DNA of 31,691 nt from CAZPMT01 sp964587655 (GTDB lineage Bacteria; Hydrogenedentota; Hydrogenedentia; Hydrogenedentales; SLHB01), in NCBI GenBank assembly GCA_964587655.1, contig CAZPMT010000058.1:1-31691 (forward strand), written 5' to 3'. Position numbers and translations under genes: made by a program. This document shows positions 7,223 to 14,658 of the stretch, in pieces. Position 1 is the stretch's first letter. Each line of letters begins with the position of its first letter. Below the pieces are notes generated by a model that was not told the DNA's origin, searched no databases, and saw nothing but the letters and a program-made list of their open reading frames with translations.

Positions 7223-8464
7223 ATGGCTACAGTTGACTATGCACGGGCACGGATCGTAGCAGCTCTCGATGAAATTGATAGGCTGGAGCATTCCGAGTTT
7301 CCTGATGATCATTCGAGACAGGCCATGTCCCTCTTGGCAGATCGGTTCAGGAAGCAGCAAACCGTCCTGGCAAAAATCACACCTACGACGGATGTGAACG
7401 TGGCCAATGTCCAATGCAGTGTATCGGTCGAATTGCTCTTTCTGTTTGTTCCAATCATCGGATTCCTATTGCGTTCGACAAACGTCCGAAATGCATTCGA
7501 AGCCTATGCGCCGCTGTTGCGGCTTGCTCAAGGACTCATGGGTGCCGACATGAAACTCGTCGTGTCATCCGAATGGCAGTTTTCACCTTTTACTTATGTG
7601 TCGGGTACTCGTCTGCCCGGTTTTGCTCTGATCGGATTGCCGGCAACCGAATCTCCTAATCCCTTGGTTGTGCCTTTGGCCGGACATGAGCTTGGGCATT
7701 CCGTTTGGGAAGTCGAAGGAATCTCGCAGATATTTGAAGACAAGATTCGCCAAGGCGTAGTGGATGAACTGAAACAGAACCGATGGAATGAGTACGCGGC
7801 ACTATATCCGCAATACAAGAAGGAGGACATCGAGGCGGACTTTCTGTGCCAATTGACTTGGCAACCCGCCTACACTCTTTCGATATTGCAGGCCAAAGAG
7901 GTCTTCTGTGATTTCCTTGGCCTTCGCTTGTTTGCTGAGTCCTACCTGCATGCCTTTGCCTATCTTTTTGCCCCAGGTACGTCAAGCCAACGTCCCCTGA
8001 ATTACCCGAATATTAAGAGTCGCATATCGTACATCGTCTGGGCGGCCAAAGAACTCAATGTGGTTGTTCCGACGGGTTTTGAGGGCGGTTTCGTGCCAGA
8101 GACTGAACCAACAGAACCTAGAACCGCTTTGTTTGTGTCAATAGCAGACGCTGTCTCGGCCTCCATCATGCGGGAACTCTGTGCGGAAGCTCGGAGTTTT
8201 GCAGACACCCGCTCCATTGCCCAGCGCGATCCCGCGCGCGTAGATAAGATCGCCAAGCAGTTCGCGGACTGGGTTGTTCCTACCGCGCAATATGAGTCGC
8301 TTGTCGACATTCTGAGCGCAGGTTGGATGTGTAATCTCAACCCGAGTCTTTGGGAGAGTGTTCCCCAGATGGAGAAGGAAGATCGGGTTCGCGTCTTACG
8401 CGATCTTGTACTCAAGAGTCTGGAAGTCTCGGAGATACAGATCCGCTTAGGGAATGTGCCATGA
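7223..8464 (+). CDS. Putative zinc metallopeptidase (HELGH motif), family unassigned
   Basis: A 413-aa protein. The segment VVPLAGHELGHSVW places a classical HExxH zinc motif at residues 155-159. About 70 residues later, KEVFCDFLGLRLF (225-237) offers E226 and D230 as candidate third ligand and support, as in gluzincin-type E-x-x-x-D arrangements. A further AYLFAPG followed by NYPNIKSRISY segment (about 247-270) resembles the region with a conserved Arg seen downstream of the active site in several HExxH families. A hydrophobic stretch (VELLFLFVPIIGFLL, 69-83) may be a membrane-associated or core helix. There is no signal peptide. It lies 2 nt after the first gene and shares ATGA with the next gene. 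Substrate is unknown; a role in cleaving a partner or activating a response is speculative. Confidence 0.75.
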   Translation: MATVDYARARIVAALDEIDRLEHSEFPDDHSRQAMSLLADRFRKQQTVLAKITPTTDVNVANVQCSVSVELLFLFVPIIGFLLRSTNVRNAFEAYAPLLRLAQGLMGADMKLVVSSEWQFSPFTYVSGTRLPGFALIGLPATESPNPLVVPLAGHELGHSVWEVEGISQIFEDKIRQGVVDELKQNRWNEYAALYPQYKKEDIEADFLCQLTWQPAYTLSILQAKEVFCDFLGLRLFAESYLHAFAYLFAPGTSSQRPLNYPNIKSRISYIVWAAKELNVVVPTGFEGGFVPETEPTEPRTALFVSIADAVSASIMRELCAEARSFADTRSIAQRDPARVDKIAKQFADWVVPTAQYESLVDILSAGWMCNLNPSLWESVPQMEKEDRVRVLRDLVLKSLEVSEIQIRLGNVP

Positions 8465-9075
8465 TCCTCAAGGCAGATGTAATCGCACGCGAATTGAAAA
8501 CCCCGACGAACCCTGAAGATCCGTTGATCATCACTCCGCAGCCTGATTTGCAGGCTCTTCAGAAATCCGGGTCGGCGTCCGTCGATATCCGGCTGGGCTG
8601 CTGGTTTCTGGCATGTCGGCCAAGTCGTACTGGAGTCTTGGATGTTTACGAGAAGGACAGTATGATACCCAATGAGGCCCAGCTTAGTAAAGGGTACTAT
8701 GTGCGATATGGTGATGGATTCGTTCTGCATCCAAGAGCGTTTGTTCTCGGTGTTACCATGGAGTGGATTCGCTTGCCAGCCAATTTCGCAGCCTATGTTG
8801 TTGGTCGTTCCTCTTGGGGGCGACACGGGTTGATCATAGCGACGGCCACAGGAGTCCATCCAGGCTTCACAGGCTGCTTGACGCTTGAATTATCAAACGT
8901 GGGTGAAATCCCCATCAGAGTCAAGCCGGGCACTCCCATCTGCCAATTGTTCATCCATCACGTAGACAGTGGGGATCCCAAACTTGTCGACCGAAGTACT
9001 TTTGTTGGACGAAGGAAACCCACGCTCGGCGCAATAACGCTGGATGACATTGCCAAACGTTTGGCTGGATCGTGA
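8461..9075 (+). CDS. dcd: dCTP deaminase/dUTPase superfamily protein
   Basis: A 204-aa protein with the dCTP deaminase/dUTPase layout: SASVDIRLG (38-46), GRSSWGR (115-121, holding the nucleotide-contacting Ser and Arg), GVHPGFTGCLTLEL (131-144) with the expected catalytic Glu at 143, PIRVKPGTPICQLF (151-164), and a C-terminal FVGRRKPTLG like the mobile tail of Dcd. Known members convert dCTP to dUTP and ammonia or hydrolyse dUTP to dUMP, usually as trimers or hexamers. The Asp of the usual I-D-P/A-G-F/Y/W motif is His133 here, so activity may differ. The start overlaps the metallopeptidase stop by 4 nt (ATGA). Related nucleotide-depleting deaminases are known in anti-phage defence; with two unknown partners this one may not be a housekeeping enzyme. 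Confidence 0.8.
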   Translation: MILKADVIARELKTPTNPEDPLIITPQPDLQALQKSGSASVDIRLGCWFLACRPSRTGVLDVYEKDSMIPNEAQLSKGYYVRYGDGFVLHPRAFVLGVTMEWIRLPANFAAYVVGRSSWGRHGLIIATATGVHPGFTGCLTLELSNVGEIPIRVKPGTPICQLFIHHVDSGDPKLVDRSTFVGRRKPTLGAITLDDIAKRLAGS

Positions 9076-9091
9076 CGTACCCAGAGGGTCT

Positions 9092-9122
9092 ATCCGGGAC
9101 TACTCGAGGTCTAATCCCGGAT
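9092..9122. terminator. Stem-loop between convergent dcd-like and ThuA-like genes
   Basis: An 8-bp perfect stem (ATCCGGGA at 9092-9099 with TCCCGGAT at 9115-9122) spans the 35-nt gap and the last codons of the ThuA-like gene. There is no clear U-tract. Confidence 0.35.
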
Positions 9123-9851
9123 CACGACCTCTTCGAGCGGCTTCACGTTCCCACGTGTGATCTTCTTTACTCCGGTGAATGCGGCCCACTTGACGGCGTT
9201 GTGAATTACTTTCAACACGTTTTCGTTGTAGTAGATCGGAAACGTCTCGTGGCCCGGGCGGAAGTAGAAGACTTTTCCTTGGCCCCTGTGCCAGCAGCAG
9301 CCGCTCCTGAATACTTCGCCGCCTTGGAACCAACTGATGAAGACCAGTTCGTCGGGCCGGGGAATGTCGAAGTGCTCGCCGTACATCTCGGTATGTTTCA
9401 ACTCGAAGTATTCGGGCAATCCGTCCGCGATGGGATGCGCGGGGTCCACAATCCAGAGGCGCTCCAGTTCCCCGATCTCGCGCCATTTCAAGTGACAACT
9501 CGTCCCCATCAATCGCGTAAACGGTTTTGAAAGATGGCCGGAGTGGAGCACGACTAGTCCCATGCCCTCGTTAACGCGCCGTTGCACGCGGGCCGCATTT
9601 TCGTCCGTAACCAAGTGATGGGCCATGTGACCCCACCAGGTCATCACGTCCGTCTTGTTCAGAATCTTGTCGGTAAGGCCCTGGCCCTCGTGATCGAGCT
9701 CGGACAGGTGGACCGATGCTATACCAGTCTCCTTTTTCAGGTGTGCCACAATCGGCGCGCCCAACCCCTTCGGATAGACCCGTCGCACCTCCTCGTGCGT
9801 CTTTTCATGCACACCTTCATTCCACACCGTGACACGGATACCCGTCTTCAT
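9111..9851 (-). CDS. ThuA-like domain protein (trehalose utilisation family)
   Basis: A 246-aa cytoplasmic protein of the ThuA-like, glutamine-amidotransferase-like fold. Characteristic segments are VTVWNEG at the N-terminus, DVMTWWGHMAHH (about 69-80), GLVVLHSGHLSKPF (about 98-111) and the C-terminal GKVFYFRPGHETFPIYYN. ThuA family proteins act in disaccharide or keto-sugar metabolism; the exact reaction is unsettled. I start at the ATG at 9851, preceded by GGAAAGGG, rather than 27 nt further upstream, because family proteins begin with MK-x-x-IRVTVWNE. It has a good promoter of its own and converges on the low-GC operon. It is probably a monocistronic core gene and marks the right edge of the transferred-looking region. 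Confidence 0.88.
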   Translation of the reverse strand: MKTGIRVTVWNEGVHEKTHEEVRRVYPKGLGAPIVAHLKKETGIASVHLSELDHEGQGLTDKILNKTDVMTWWGHMAHHLVTDENAARVQRRVNEGMGLVVLHSGHLSKPFTRLMGTSCHLKWREIGELERLWIVDPAHPIADGLPEYFELKHTEMYGEHFDIPRPDELVFISWFQGGEVFRSGCCWHRGQGKVFYFRPGHETFPIYYNENVLKVIHNAVKWAAFTGVKKITRGNVKPLEEVVIRD

Positions 9852-9892
9852 CTCGTTGCCCTTTCCTTGAAGCCGCACGATACAACACGCCC

Positions 9893-9921
9893 ATTCTAGA
9901 CCGAACGGCGACCCTGATCAA
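9893..9921 (-). promoter_or_regulatory. Sigma70-like promoter of the ThuA-like gene
   Basis: On the minus strand TTGATC (9921-9916) and TAGAAT (9898-9893) are 17 nt apart, giving a leader of about 35 nt before the start at 9851. Confidence 0.55.
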
Positions 9922-9984
9922 AGACCTTTCCCTCGGATCAGCGATTCGCAGGAGGAGTAAATCGGGATGACCGCAGGCCAATGG

Positions 9985-10905
9985 TCAGCGCTGATGCCTC
10001 AATCTGGGGTCGAGCCACGCCTGGATCACGTCGACGGCGAGATTGAATGAAAGGATGAACAGGGCATAGAAGAGAACCATGCCCATGATCATCGTGTAGT
10101 CCCGGTTGAACGCGGCCTGAACGAAGAAACGTCCGAGTCCCGGTGTCTGGAAAATGGTCTCGACCACAAACGATCCGGTCAACAGCCCCGCCGCGGCGGG
10201 TCCCAGGAAAGACACGACGGGTTGGAGGCCGCCTCTCAGGGCGTGACGCAGCACCACACGCGCCTCGCTCAATCCCTTTGCGCGGGCTGTCCGGATAAAG
10301 TCCTGGGACAGGACTTCGAGCATCCCGCCGCGGGTCAAACGGGCGATGTACGCGGCATAGGCCGCGCCGAGCGTGACGGAGGGAAGGATCTTGTGCTGTG
10401 GGCCTTCCCATCCCGCGACCGGCAGCCAGCCCAGCCAAAGGGCGAAAATGAGCACGAGCAGAGGGCCAAGGACAAACGTCGGGATGCAGATGCCCAGCAT
10501 CGCCAGCGACATCGGGACGTGGTCCTGCGCCGTATTGGGTTTCATCGATGCCACGACACCCGCCGTCAGGCCGATGCCCAGCGCCACCATAAGGGCGTAG
10601 ATCCCGAGTTCGAGAGACACGGGAAAGCCGAGAGCGGTCAGTTCGTTAACGGACCAACTTGCGTTCTTGAATGAGGGCCCGAGGTCTCCGTGCAGCAGCC
10701 CACCCAGGTAGTCGAAATACTGGCGGTACAACGGCGCATCAAGGTGGTAATAGGCGTTCAGGTTCTTCAAGATCTCCGGGGAAACGTTCCGTTCTGCGTC
10801 AAACGGACCGCCCGGCGCGAGCCGGATGACAAAGAATACAAGGGTCACAATGATCCAAAGCACGGGGATCATCTCGAGGGCGCGCACCGCAATAAGCCGG
10901 ATCAT
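9985..10905 (-). CDS. oppB: ABC transporter permease, OppB/DppB type
   Basis: A 306-aa inner-membrane permease with six hydrophobic segments and the binding-protein-dependent transport layout. The N-terminal segment RALEMIPVLWIIVTLVFF and the following LAPGGPFD are typical of OppB. The EAA-type cytoplasmic loop is DFIRTARAKGLSEARVVL (about 222-239). It imports oligopeptides or similar solutes in a complex with a second permease (OppC) and ATPases. The start at 10905 overlaps the upstream binding-protein stop by 4 nt (ATGA), so they are coupled. No oppC, oppD or oppF follows: after the stop there are about 130 nt and then the ThuA-like gene. The partner subunits must be encoded elsewhere or have been lost. 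Confidence 0.9.
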   Translation of the reverse strand: MIRLIAVRALEMIPVLWIIVTLVFFVIRLAPGGPFDAERNVSPEILKNLNAYYHLDAPLYRQYFDYLGGLLHGDLGPSFKNASWSVNELTALGFPVSLELGIYALMVALGIGLTAGVVASMKPNTAQDHVPMSLAMLGICIPTFVLGPLLVLIFALWLGWLPVAGWEGPQHKILPSVTLGAAYAAYIARLTRGGMLEVLSQDFIRTARAKGLSEARVVLRHALRGGLQPVVSFLGPAAAGLLTGSFVVETIFQTPGLGRFFVQAAFNRDYTMIMGMVLFYALFILSFNLAVDVIQAWLDPRLRHQR

Positions 10906-12530
10906 GGCGACGACTCCTCGAGATAGAGGTCTTTGAAGGAGATGTACCCGAGCAGATTGCCGTGCCAGTTCTTGACCGCCGGCGACTTCAGGTACACGCG
11001 GGTATAGTAGTAGATTGGAATCAGGGGCGCTTCCTCGAGCAGTATCCCCTCGGCCCGTTGCATGAGGTCGAACCGGCGTTTCTGGTCCGCCGTGCGCGCC
11101 GCCTCGGCAAGCAGATCGTCGTAGGCCTTGCTCGACCATCCGCTATTGTTGTTCCCGCCGTTTGTGACAAAGCATTCGAGGAAGTTGTTGGGGTCGAGAT
11201 AGTCGCCGATCCAACTGGCGCGGGCGATCTGGTAGTCGAGGCTCTTCTGGCTCGCAAGATACACCTTCCAGTCCTGGTTGACAAGGGACACATCGACGTT
11301 CAAATCCTTCTTCCACATCTGCTGGACGGCTTCGGCGATGAGCTTGTGATTCTCGCTCGTGTTGTACAGCAGTTCCACGGGAGGGAGCCCCCGGCCCTCC
11401 GGATACCCGGCTTCCGAAAGGAGCCGGCGCGCCTGTTGGACGTCGTAGTCGATGCCGGCGGGGCACGTGTATCCCACAGTATCAGGCACGGTGAACGTCC
11501 GCGCGGGCCGCTGGCCGCCGGTCATGACGTTTCGCGTGATGGACTCGCGGTCCACGGCCATCGCAAAGGCGCGGCGCACGCGGACGTCCGTGAAGGGCGG
11601 CCGGGTCACATTAATGCGATAGAAGTAAATGCCGAGATAGGGGTCGGTCCGGAGGACCTCGGGCTGGTCGCGGCGGTAAGCGGGGACCTTCGTGATAGGG
11701 ACATTTTCCGTGAGATGGAGGATACCCGTCCGGAAGCTGCGCTCCTCGGTAAGGAGATTGTCGATGGGATAGAAGAGAATACGTTTGAGCCGGACGTTCG
11801 CTGCGTTCCAATACCGTTCATTCTTGACGACTTCGATGATGTTGTTCGGTATCCAGCGGCTCAGAACGAACGCGCCGTTTCCCACCAGGTTCCCGGGGCG
11901 TGTCCACTTGGTGTTGCGCTCGTCCATCCGCCCGAACCGTTCGATGGTCGGCTGATGCACGGGATACCAAGTGAAATGAATCTGCATCGAGAGGAAATAC
12001 GGCGTCGGATTTTCGAGCACGACTTCCAAGGTGCGGTCATCGAGGGCCTTTACGCCCACTTGACCAAAATCCTGCAACCGGCCCTCGTTGAAGGTCTTCG
12101 CGCCCTTGATGCAATGCAGCATGTAAGCGTATTCGGCGCCGAAGGCGGGCGTCAGAATGCGCTTCCAGGCATAAACGAAGTCATGGGCCGTTACCGGGTC
12201 TCCGTTAGACCACGTCGCATTCGCGCGAAGGTGAAAGGTGTAGACCTTCCCATCCTCGGAAACCGTCCAGGATTCCGCCACGGCGGGGACGGGTTCGAGC
12301 GTTTCGGGATCGAGGTCAGCCAGACCTTCGAAGAGGGTCGAGACCAGCCGGTGCTCCGGCACGCCGGTGATGGTATGCGGATCGAGTCCCTGTGGTTCCG
12401 TGCCATTCCCGACGTGAAGCGCGCCCTGGTCGTGCGGCGTACATCCCAACAGGGAGAACAGTCCGAGGAGCATCAGAACACTTGCGGCGAACGCGCGCAC
12501 CCTGAAAGGCGTACAACAAGCACTTGTCAT
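10902..12530 (-). CDS. oppA: Oligopeptide-type ABC transporter solute-binding lipoprotein
   Basis: A 542-aa cluster C (SBP family 5) binding protein. With the start at 12530 the leader ends LFSLLGC, a lipobox with Cys30 as the lipidated residue. The mature part has the family hallmarks: GTEPQGLDPH, ETLEPVPAVAESW, YTFHLRANATWSNGDPVTAHDFVYAWKR-type region (about 75-120 of the mature protein), and DVRVRRAFAMAVDR in the second half. It captures peptides or other solutes in the periplasm for the permease that overlaps it. The start is uncertain: in-frame ATGs at 12545, 12554 and 12602 exist and none has a good ribosome site. I prefer 12530 because it gives the shortest leader that still forms a complete lipoprotein signal. 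Confidence 0.88.
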   Translation of the reverse strand: MTSACCTPFRVRAFAASVLMLLGLFSLLGCTPHDQGALHVGNGTEPQGLDPHTITGVPEHRLVSTLFEGLADLDPETLEPVPAVAESWTVSEDGKVYTFHLRANATWSNGDPVTAHDFVYAWKRILTPAFGAEYAYMLHCIKGAKTFNEGRLQDFGQVGVKALDDRTLEVVLENPTPYFLSMQIHFTWYPVHQPTIERFGRMDERNTKWTRPGNLVGNGAFVLSRWIPNNIIEVVKNERYWNAANVRLKRILFYPIDNLLTEERSFRTGILHLTENVPITKVPAYRRDQPEVLRTDPYLGIYFYRINVTRPPFTDVRVRRAFAMAVDRESITRNVMTGGQRPARTFTVPDTVGYTCPAGIDYDVQQARRLLSEAGYPEGRGLPPVELLYNTSENHKLIAEAVQQMWKKDLNVDVSLVNQDWKVYLASQKSLDYQIARASWIGDYLDPNNFLECFVTNGGNNNSGWSSKAYDDLLAEAARTADQKRRFDLMQRAEGILLEEAPLIPIYYYTRVYLKSPAVKNWHGNLLGYISFKDLYLEESSP

Positions 12531-12552
12531 TCTGTCGCTGGTCATGGGCGGC

Positions 12553-12582
12553 ATTATAGTCCGTCCGGTCCAGTGAGGCGAA
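12553..12582 (-). promoter_or_regulatory. Possible promoter of the oppA-oppB pair
   Basis: A perfect TATAAT on the minus strand (12558-12553) lies 22 nt before the preferred oppA start; the -35 at 18-nt spacing (TTCGCC, 12582-12577) is weak. If used, it excludes the upstream ATG at 12602. Confidence 0.4.
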
Positions 12583-12612
12583 GGTCGAAAGAGGATTTTC
12601 ATGCCGGAAGGA

Positions 12613-12621
12613 TGTTATACT
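12613..12621 (+). promoter_or_regulatory. Extended -10 promoter upstream of transketolase
   Basis: TGTTATACT matches an extended -10 (TGnTATAAT-like). No good -35 is seen. A leader of about 65 nt before the start at 12694 would follow. Confidence 0.4.
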
Positions 12622-12693
12622 TCGGTTCCTTCGTGGCGGGTAAATCTGGTTTAGACGCGCCCAAACGGGCACGGATGTGAAGGAATGGACCAT

Positions 12694-14595
12694 ATGACTT
12701 TCCCAATAAATGTCAGCAATTACAAACCGTTGAGGTTCGACTTGTCGGAGAAGGATCTGAGCGCCGCGAAACGCGCGCAACTCGCGGCGAACGTCCGGAT
12801 TGTCCGCGACACGATCATCTTCTACACGGCCATCGCGGGGATCAAGGGTTTTGCCGGCCACACCGGCGGCGCTTATAGCATTGTGCCGGAGGTGCTCATC
12901 GCAGACGGGTTCATGCGCGGCAGCGACAAGGTTTATCCGGTGTTTTTCGACGAAGCGGGACACCGCGTGGCCATTCAATACGCAATGCTGGCGTTCAACG
13001 GCGAGATGCCGTTCGAGAAGCTGCTGCACTACCGCGAGGCGGGCTCCGGCCTTTACGGCCACCCGGAACCGAACCCGCATATACCCGTGAAGTTCGCGTC
13101 GGGCCGGCTGGGCCACATGTGGCCGTTCGTCAACGGGGTCGCAAGGGCGAACCCGGACAAGGTCGTCTTCCTGTTCGGTTCCGACGGCTCGCAGATGGAA
13201 GGCGACGACGCCGAGGCGGCCCGTCTGGCCGTGGCGCAGAGACTGAACGTCAAGCTCTGCATCGATGACAATAACGTAACCATTTCCGGTCATCCCTCCG
13301 AGTACCTGCCGGGTTATGACATCGGGAAGACGCTCGCGGGACACGGTCTCACGGTCGATGTGGGCGACGGCGAGAACCTGGACGTCCTGTACGCGCGGAT
13401 TCAGACTGCGGTGAACACGGCGGGTCCCGTGGCCGTCGTCAACAAGCGGCTTATGGCGCCGGGCGTCCCCGGAATCGAAGGCAATCACGCCGGCCACGAC
13501 GTCATCAAGAAAGACTTTGCGATCGAGTATCTTAAGGCCCGCGGCCTGAGCGAGGCCGTCGATTATCTGAACAGCGTGGCCCCGCCGAAGACCAGCGTCA
13601 CGTACCTCGGCTCTTCAGCGGATTTCGCAAGCAATCGCAGCGAGTTCGGGAAGATCGTCAATGGCATTCTCGATAAGATGAATCCCGAGGAGCGGGCGAA
13701 GCGAGTGTTGGTCGTCGATTCGGATCTCGAGGGCTCGACCGGACTGAACGTGATTCGCAAGGCGCACCCGGAAGTGTTCGTCAACGGCGGCGTCCAGGAG
13801 CGCGGAAACTTCTCCGCCGCGGCCGGCTTCGGCTTTGAAAAAGGCAAGCAGGGGATCTTCAGCACGTTTTCGGCGTTCCTCGAAATGATCATTTCCGAGG
13901 CGACGATGGCGCGGCTCAACGATGCGAACGTCATCTGTCATTTCTCGCACGCGGGCGTGGACGAGATGGCCGACAATACCTGCCATTACGGAATTAACAT
14001 CTTCCTGGCCGACAGCGGCATTCCCGAAGGCGACAAGACCCGGCTCTATTTCGCGGCGGATGCGTTGCAGCTCAAGGCTATCGTCGAGCGGATCTGGAAT
14101 GACGAGGGCATACGTTACGTGTTCACGACTCGCTCGAAGGTCCCGTACATCTTGAAGCAGGACGGCTCGAAGTTCTTCGGTGATGGATACGTCTTCACGC
14201 CGGGCAAGGATGAGATCATCCGCGAAGGTTCCGCCGGCTACGTCGTTTCATACGGAGAGCTGCTGTTTCGTGCGCTCGATGCCGTCGAGCGCGCCCGCGC
14301 GGAAGGCATCGACGTTGGACTCGTGAACAAGGCCACGCTGAACGTTTGCGACTGCGAGACGCTGGCCAAGGTCGGAAAGGGCCGCTTCGTGCTTGTGGTC
14401 GAAGGCCAGAACCGTGTGTCCGGCCTGGGCGTTCGCTACGGCACGTGCCTGCTCTCGAACGGTTATGCGCCCAGGTATGACTTCATGGGCGTCACGAAGC
14501 CCGGCGACGGCGGCATCACGGAACATATCCCCTACCAGGGATTGTCGCCCGATCATGTCCTCACAAAGATCCGTGAGTTGAACGGTCGTTCTTGA
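12694..14595 (+). CDS. tkt: Transketolase
   Basis: A 633-aa thiamine-diphosphate enzyme of full transketolase length. HTGGAYSIVPEVL (56-68) is the N-terminal substrate-binding region. GSDGSQMEG (162-170) to DDNN (191-194) is the thiamine-diphosphate/Mg motif, and GGVQERGNFS (near 370) carries the Glu that activates the cofactor. It transfers two-carbon ketol units between sugar phosphates in the pentose phosphate pathway. The start at 12694 has AAGGA (12680-12684) at 9-nt spacing; the in-frame ATG at 12685 touches that site and is unlikely. It diverges from oppA and is followed after 63 nt by lptF. The gap between the TPP motif and the pyrimidine-binding domain looks normal, so the protein appears intact. 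Confidence 0.93.
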   Translation: MTFPINVSNYKPLRFDLSEKDLSAAKRAQLAANVRIVRDTIIFYTAIAGIKGFAGHTGGAYSIVPEVLIADGFMRGSDKVYPVFFDEAGHRVAIQYAMLAFNGEMPFEKLLHYREAGSGLYGHPEPNPHIPVKFASGRLGHMWPFVNGVARANPDKVVFLFGSDGSQMEGDDAEAARLAVAQRLNVKLCIDDNNVTISGHPSEYLPGYDIGKTLAGHGLTVDVGDGENLDVLYARIQTAVNTAGPVAVVNKRLMAPGVPGIEGNHAGHDVIKKDFAIEYLKARGLSEAVDYLNSVAPPKTSVTYLGSSADFASNRSEFGKIVNGILDKMNPEERAKRVLVVDSDLEGSTGLNVIRKAHPEVFVNGGVQERGNFSAAAGFGFEKGKQGIFSTFSAFLEMIISEATMARLNDANVICHFSHAGVDEMADNTCHYGINIFLADSGIPEGDKTRLYFAADALQLKAIVERIWNDEGIRYVFTTRSKVPYILKQDGSKFFGDGYVFTPGKDEIIREGSAGYVVSYGELLFRALDAVERARAEGIDVGLVNKATLNVCDCETLAKVGKGRFVLVVEGQNRVSGLGVRYGTCLLSNGYAPRYDFMGVTKPGDGGITEHIPYQGLSPDHVLTKIRELNGRS

Positions 14596-14658
14596 AATCC
14601 GAGGCAAGGGCCGTGGCGTCACTGGCCTCACAACAGCAGGAGCGCCCACCGCGCATTT

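Noticed and set aside
10962..12680. 572-codon open frame on the plus strand antisense to the oppA-like gene
   Set aside because: Shadow of a GC-rich gene: no domain, no ribosome site, and the opposite strand encodes a clear binding protein.
12316..13497. 393-codon open frame on the minus strand across the oppA/transketolase region
   Set aside because: It overlaps two well-supported genes and its translation has no protein-like pattern.
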